A DNA stretch of 7,327 nucleotides, taken from NCBI GenBank assembly GCA_050259815.1, contig JBLNBI010000109.1:1-7327 (forward strand), read 5' to 3'. The notes beneath the pieces are model-generated. The model was not told the origin of the DNA. It ran no database searches and saw nothing but the letters and a program-made list of their open reading frames with translations. Made by a program: the position numbers and the translations under genes. The stretch is from JAGTRP01 sp050259815. Lineage in GTDB: Bacteria > Pseudomonadota > Gammaproteobacteria > Burkholderiales > Rhodocyclaceae. This document shows, in pieces, positions 5,807-7,327 of the stretch; position 1 is the stretch's first letter; each line of letters starts with the position of its first letter.

Positions 5807-7141
5807 CTACTCGTCCAGGGGACGGTCCTTGATCTCGGGCAGGAAGCGCAGTCCGACTACGGCCGCCAGCGCCAGCAATGCCGTGGGATAGGCGAGGCCG
5901 GCCAGGGGACTGCCGAAATGGACCCCCAGCCAGGTCACCACCAGGGGCGACATGCCGCCGATCCAGCCCGCCGACAGGTTGTGGGGCAGGGCCACCGCCG
6001 TGTAGCGGGTGCGGGCCGGGAAGAGCTCCGCCAGGGTGGCGGTCTGGGGGCCGGTGATACAGGCCAGGGCCACCACCAGCACCAGGAGCAGTAGGAAGAC
6101 CATGCCCTTGTCCAGGCGATCCGGGGCGCCGAAATGCAGCAGGCCCTGGAAGATGGGGAAAATGGTGAGGGCGCCCAGCACCAGCCCCGCCAGGAGGACG
6201 GGCCGACGGCCGATGCGGTCCGACAGCCAGCCGCAGAAGATGGTGAGGGGAAAGAGGGCGAGGGTGGAAAGCATCACCAGGAAGCTGGCGGTAGGGGCGT
6301 CGAGCCCCACTGCAGTCTTGAGGAAGACGGTGGTATAGACCTGGGAGGAGAAGAACAGCAGTGATCCGCCTGAGGAGATGCAGAAGAACAGGAGGCCCAT
6401 GCGGCCAAGGGTGTGGCGGTCGGTGAGGCAGTCCTTCAGCGGCGCCTTGGCGATGCCCTTTCGGGCCCTCAGTTGCTGGAAGACCGGGGATTCGTGGAGA
6501 TTCATCCGGCTTTTGATGGAAACCGCCAGCAGCACCGCCGACAGCAGGAAGGGAATGCGCCAGCCCCAGGCGCGGAAGTCGGCATCCGGGAGGAAATGCT
6601 GGAGGGCCACGATCTGCAGGGTGGAGGCTAGCATCCCCAGGGGCCCCATGAGTTGCAGGACGCTGGTGTAGAGCCCGCGCCGGCCGGTGGGGGCGTGTTC
6701 GGTCAGGTACACCGCGGCGCCGCCGATCTCGCCGCCCACGGACAGGCCCTGGAGCATGCGCAGCACCAGGAGCAGGGCGGGGGCAAGCAGCCCCGCCTGG
6801 GCATAGGTGGGCAGGAGTCCGACGCAGACGGTGGACAGCCCCATGAGGACGATGGTGACCAGGAAGATGGTGCGCCGGCCGTGGCGGTCGCCCAGGGAGC
6901 CGAACAGGGCCGCCCCCAGCGGGCGGACCACCATGCCGACGCCGAAGGTTCCCAGGCTTGCCAGGAGCGCCGCCACCGGGTCGTCGGAGGGGAAGAAGAG
7001 ACTGCCGAAATAGGTCGCCAGGGAGGCGAAGGTCAGGAAGTCGTACCACTCCAGGAAGGTGCCGAAACAGGCGGCGACGACGACCTTCTTCTGGATGGAA
7101 GGCTCGGGTTGGGAAACGAGCTGGGAAACGGGCAGGGTCAT
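5807..7141 (-). CDS. MFS transporter, metabolite:H+ symporter (MHS) family
   Basis: This 444-residue inner-membrane protein has about twelve hydrophobic segments, the normal length for the family. MHS landmarks are clear: GTFLEWYDF at about 27-35, the loop 2-3 motif RPLGAALFGSLGDRHGRR (73-90) with the Asp-Arg-x-Gly-Arg-Arg core, RMLQGLSVGGEIGGA (128-142) followed by LTEHAP, ESPVF (217-221), and the second-half loop copy LSDRIGRRP (306-314). Members take up organic acids, shikimate, alpha-ketoglutarate, proline or betaine with protons. I cannot assign a substrate, although the family makes a carboxylate or osmolyte likely. The start at 7141 is the only ATG before the first helix, but it has no strong ribosome binding site. 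It lies 53 bp downstream of the peptidase stop on the same strand, with a candidate terminator between. The gene is followed by the separately promoted J-like pair. ProP- or KgtP-like names would be over-calls. Confidence 0.95.
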   Translation of the reverse strand: MTLPVSQLVSQPEPSIQKKVVVAACFGTFLEWYDFLTFASLATYFGSLFFPSDDPVAALLASLGTFGVGMVVRPLGAALFGSLGDRHGRRTIFLVTIVLMGLSTVCVGLLPTYAQAGLLAPALLLVLRMLQGLSVGGEIGGAAVYLTEHAPTGRRGLYTSVLQLMGPLGMLASTLQIVALQHFLPDADFRAWGWRIPFLLSAVLLAVSIKSRMNLHESPVFQQLRARKGIAKAPLKDCLTDRHTLGRMGLLFFCISSGGSLLFFSSQVYTTVFLKTAVGLDAPTASFLVMLSTLALFPLTIFCGWLSDRIGRRPVLLAGLVLGALTIFPIFQGLLHFGAPDRLDKGMVFLLLLVLVVALACITGPQTATLAELFPARTRYTAVALPHNLSAGWIGGMSPLVVTWLGVHFGSPLAGLAYPTALLALAAVVGLRFLPEIKDRPLDE

Positions 7142-7152
7142 GCCGGGACCGG

Positions 7153-7178
7153 AAAAGGCAAAGGGCGGATTATCGCCC
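7153..7178 (-). terminator. Candidate Rho-independent terminator of the M48 peptidase gene
   Basis: On the minus strand GGGCG and CGCCC (7163-7178 with a six-base ATAATC loop) form a short stem followed at once by TTTGCCTTTT. It lies 16 bases after the peptidase stop and 12 bases before the MFS start. The stem is only five Watson-Crick pairs (one more with a G-T pair), so termination may be partial. It could alternatively affect MFS translation or expression if read through. Confidence 0.42.
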
Positions 7179-7194
7179 CTGCCGCTTCCCGAAC

Positions 7195-7327
7195 CTAGCG
7201 GTTGCCCCGGGAGGCTTCGTAGAGGGGCATGACTTCCGGCAGATGACGCTGGATTTCCCGGATGCGGTCATTGCCCGGCGGGTGGGTGGATAGCCAGGCC
7301 GGCGGGGCGCTGCCCCGGTTGGCGCCG
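7195..7327 (-). CDS. C-terminal tail of an M48-family metallopeptidase (partial)
   Basis: The minus-strand frame from the right window edge is open for 43 residues to the TAG at 7195-7197. It contains APPAWLSTHPPGNDRIREI followed by HLPEVMPLYEASRG. The WLSTHP-x(4)-RI pattern with a closing MPLYEASRG is the usual C-terminal end of membrane- or periplasm-associated M48 (Oma1/LoiP/BepA-like) zinc peptidases, where it follows the zinc ligands. The HExxH active site and signal peptide lie outside the window, so catalytic competence and exact subfamily cannot be judged. The MFS gene is 53 bp downstream on the same strand. Confidence 0.75.
   Translation of the reverse strand, partial: GANRGSAPPAWLSTHPPGNDRIREIQRHLPEVMPLYEASRGNR

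Noticed and set aside
5418..7049. 543-codon open frame on the minus strand across the MFS and J-like genes
   Set aside because: Pro/Arg/Gly-rich translation without motifs; both MFS and J-like proteins are unmistakable in other frames.
1..7327. Mobile element, phage, toxin-antitoxin, CRISPR or RNA gene signals
   Set aside because: No transposase, integrase, terminal inverted repeats, spaced direct repeats or tRNA-like cloverleaf was recognised, and composition looks even across the window.

Overview
The window is ordinary-looking chromosomal DNA from a GC-rich Gram-negative bacterium. It carries two lipid- or membrane-targeted envelope proteins, a TonB-type protein, a chemoreceptor and a periplasm-directed ankyrin protein. 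Protein style (LGGEP-type HAMP chemoreceptor, MHS transporter, CaiB-type CoA transferase) and the strong G/C bias suggest a betaproteobacterium, perhaps near the Rhodocyclaceae. That placement is an impression from protein style, not a database result. I see no rRNA, tRNA, insertion sequence, phage gene, CRISPR array or long DNA repeat.

Layout from left to right. (1) A class III (CaiB/BaiF) CoA transferase on the + strand lacks only its first few codons at the window edge. (2) It converges on a methyl-accepting chemotaxis protein with a single-Cache periplasmic sensor; a strong hairpin spans both stop codons. (3) Behind the chemoreceptor, on the same strand, is a lone TonB-like protein. (4) This is divergent, with a 33 bp gap, from an exported ankyrin-repeat protein. 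(5) The ankyrin gene converges, again over a hairpin, on a two-gene unit: a membrane-anchored J-domain-like protein and a small lipoprotein, joined by an ATGA overlap and apparently driven by one promoter. (6) Upstream on the same strand is an MHS-type major facilitator. (7) At the right edge is the C-terminal tail of an M48-type metallopeptidase, probably ended by a small hairpin terminator.

The least ordinary item is the J-domain-like protein. Its J-domain framework is clear, but the invariant HPD tripeptide that activates DnaK/Hsp70 is replaced by Ala-Ala-Ser. A single membrane helix and a long charged coiled coil follow, and the gene is translationally coupled to an unrecognised lipoprotein. 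This looks like a chaperone fold reused as an envelope adaptor. The other genes look like independent housekeeping or accessory functions. A loose carboxylate theme (CoA transferase, sCache chemoreceptor, MHS transporter) can be drawn, but it is weak.
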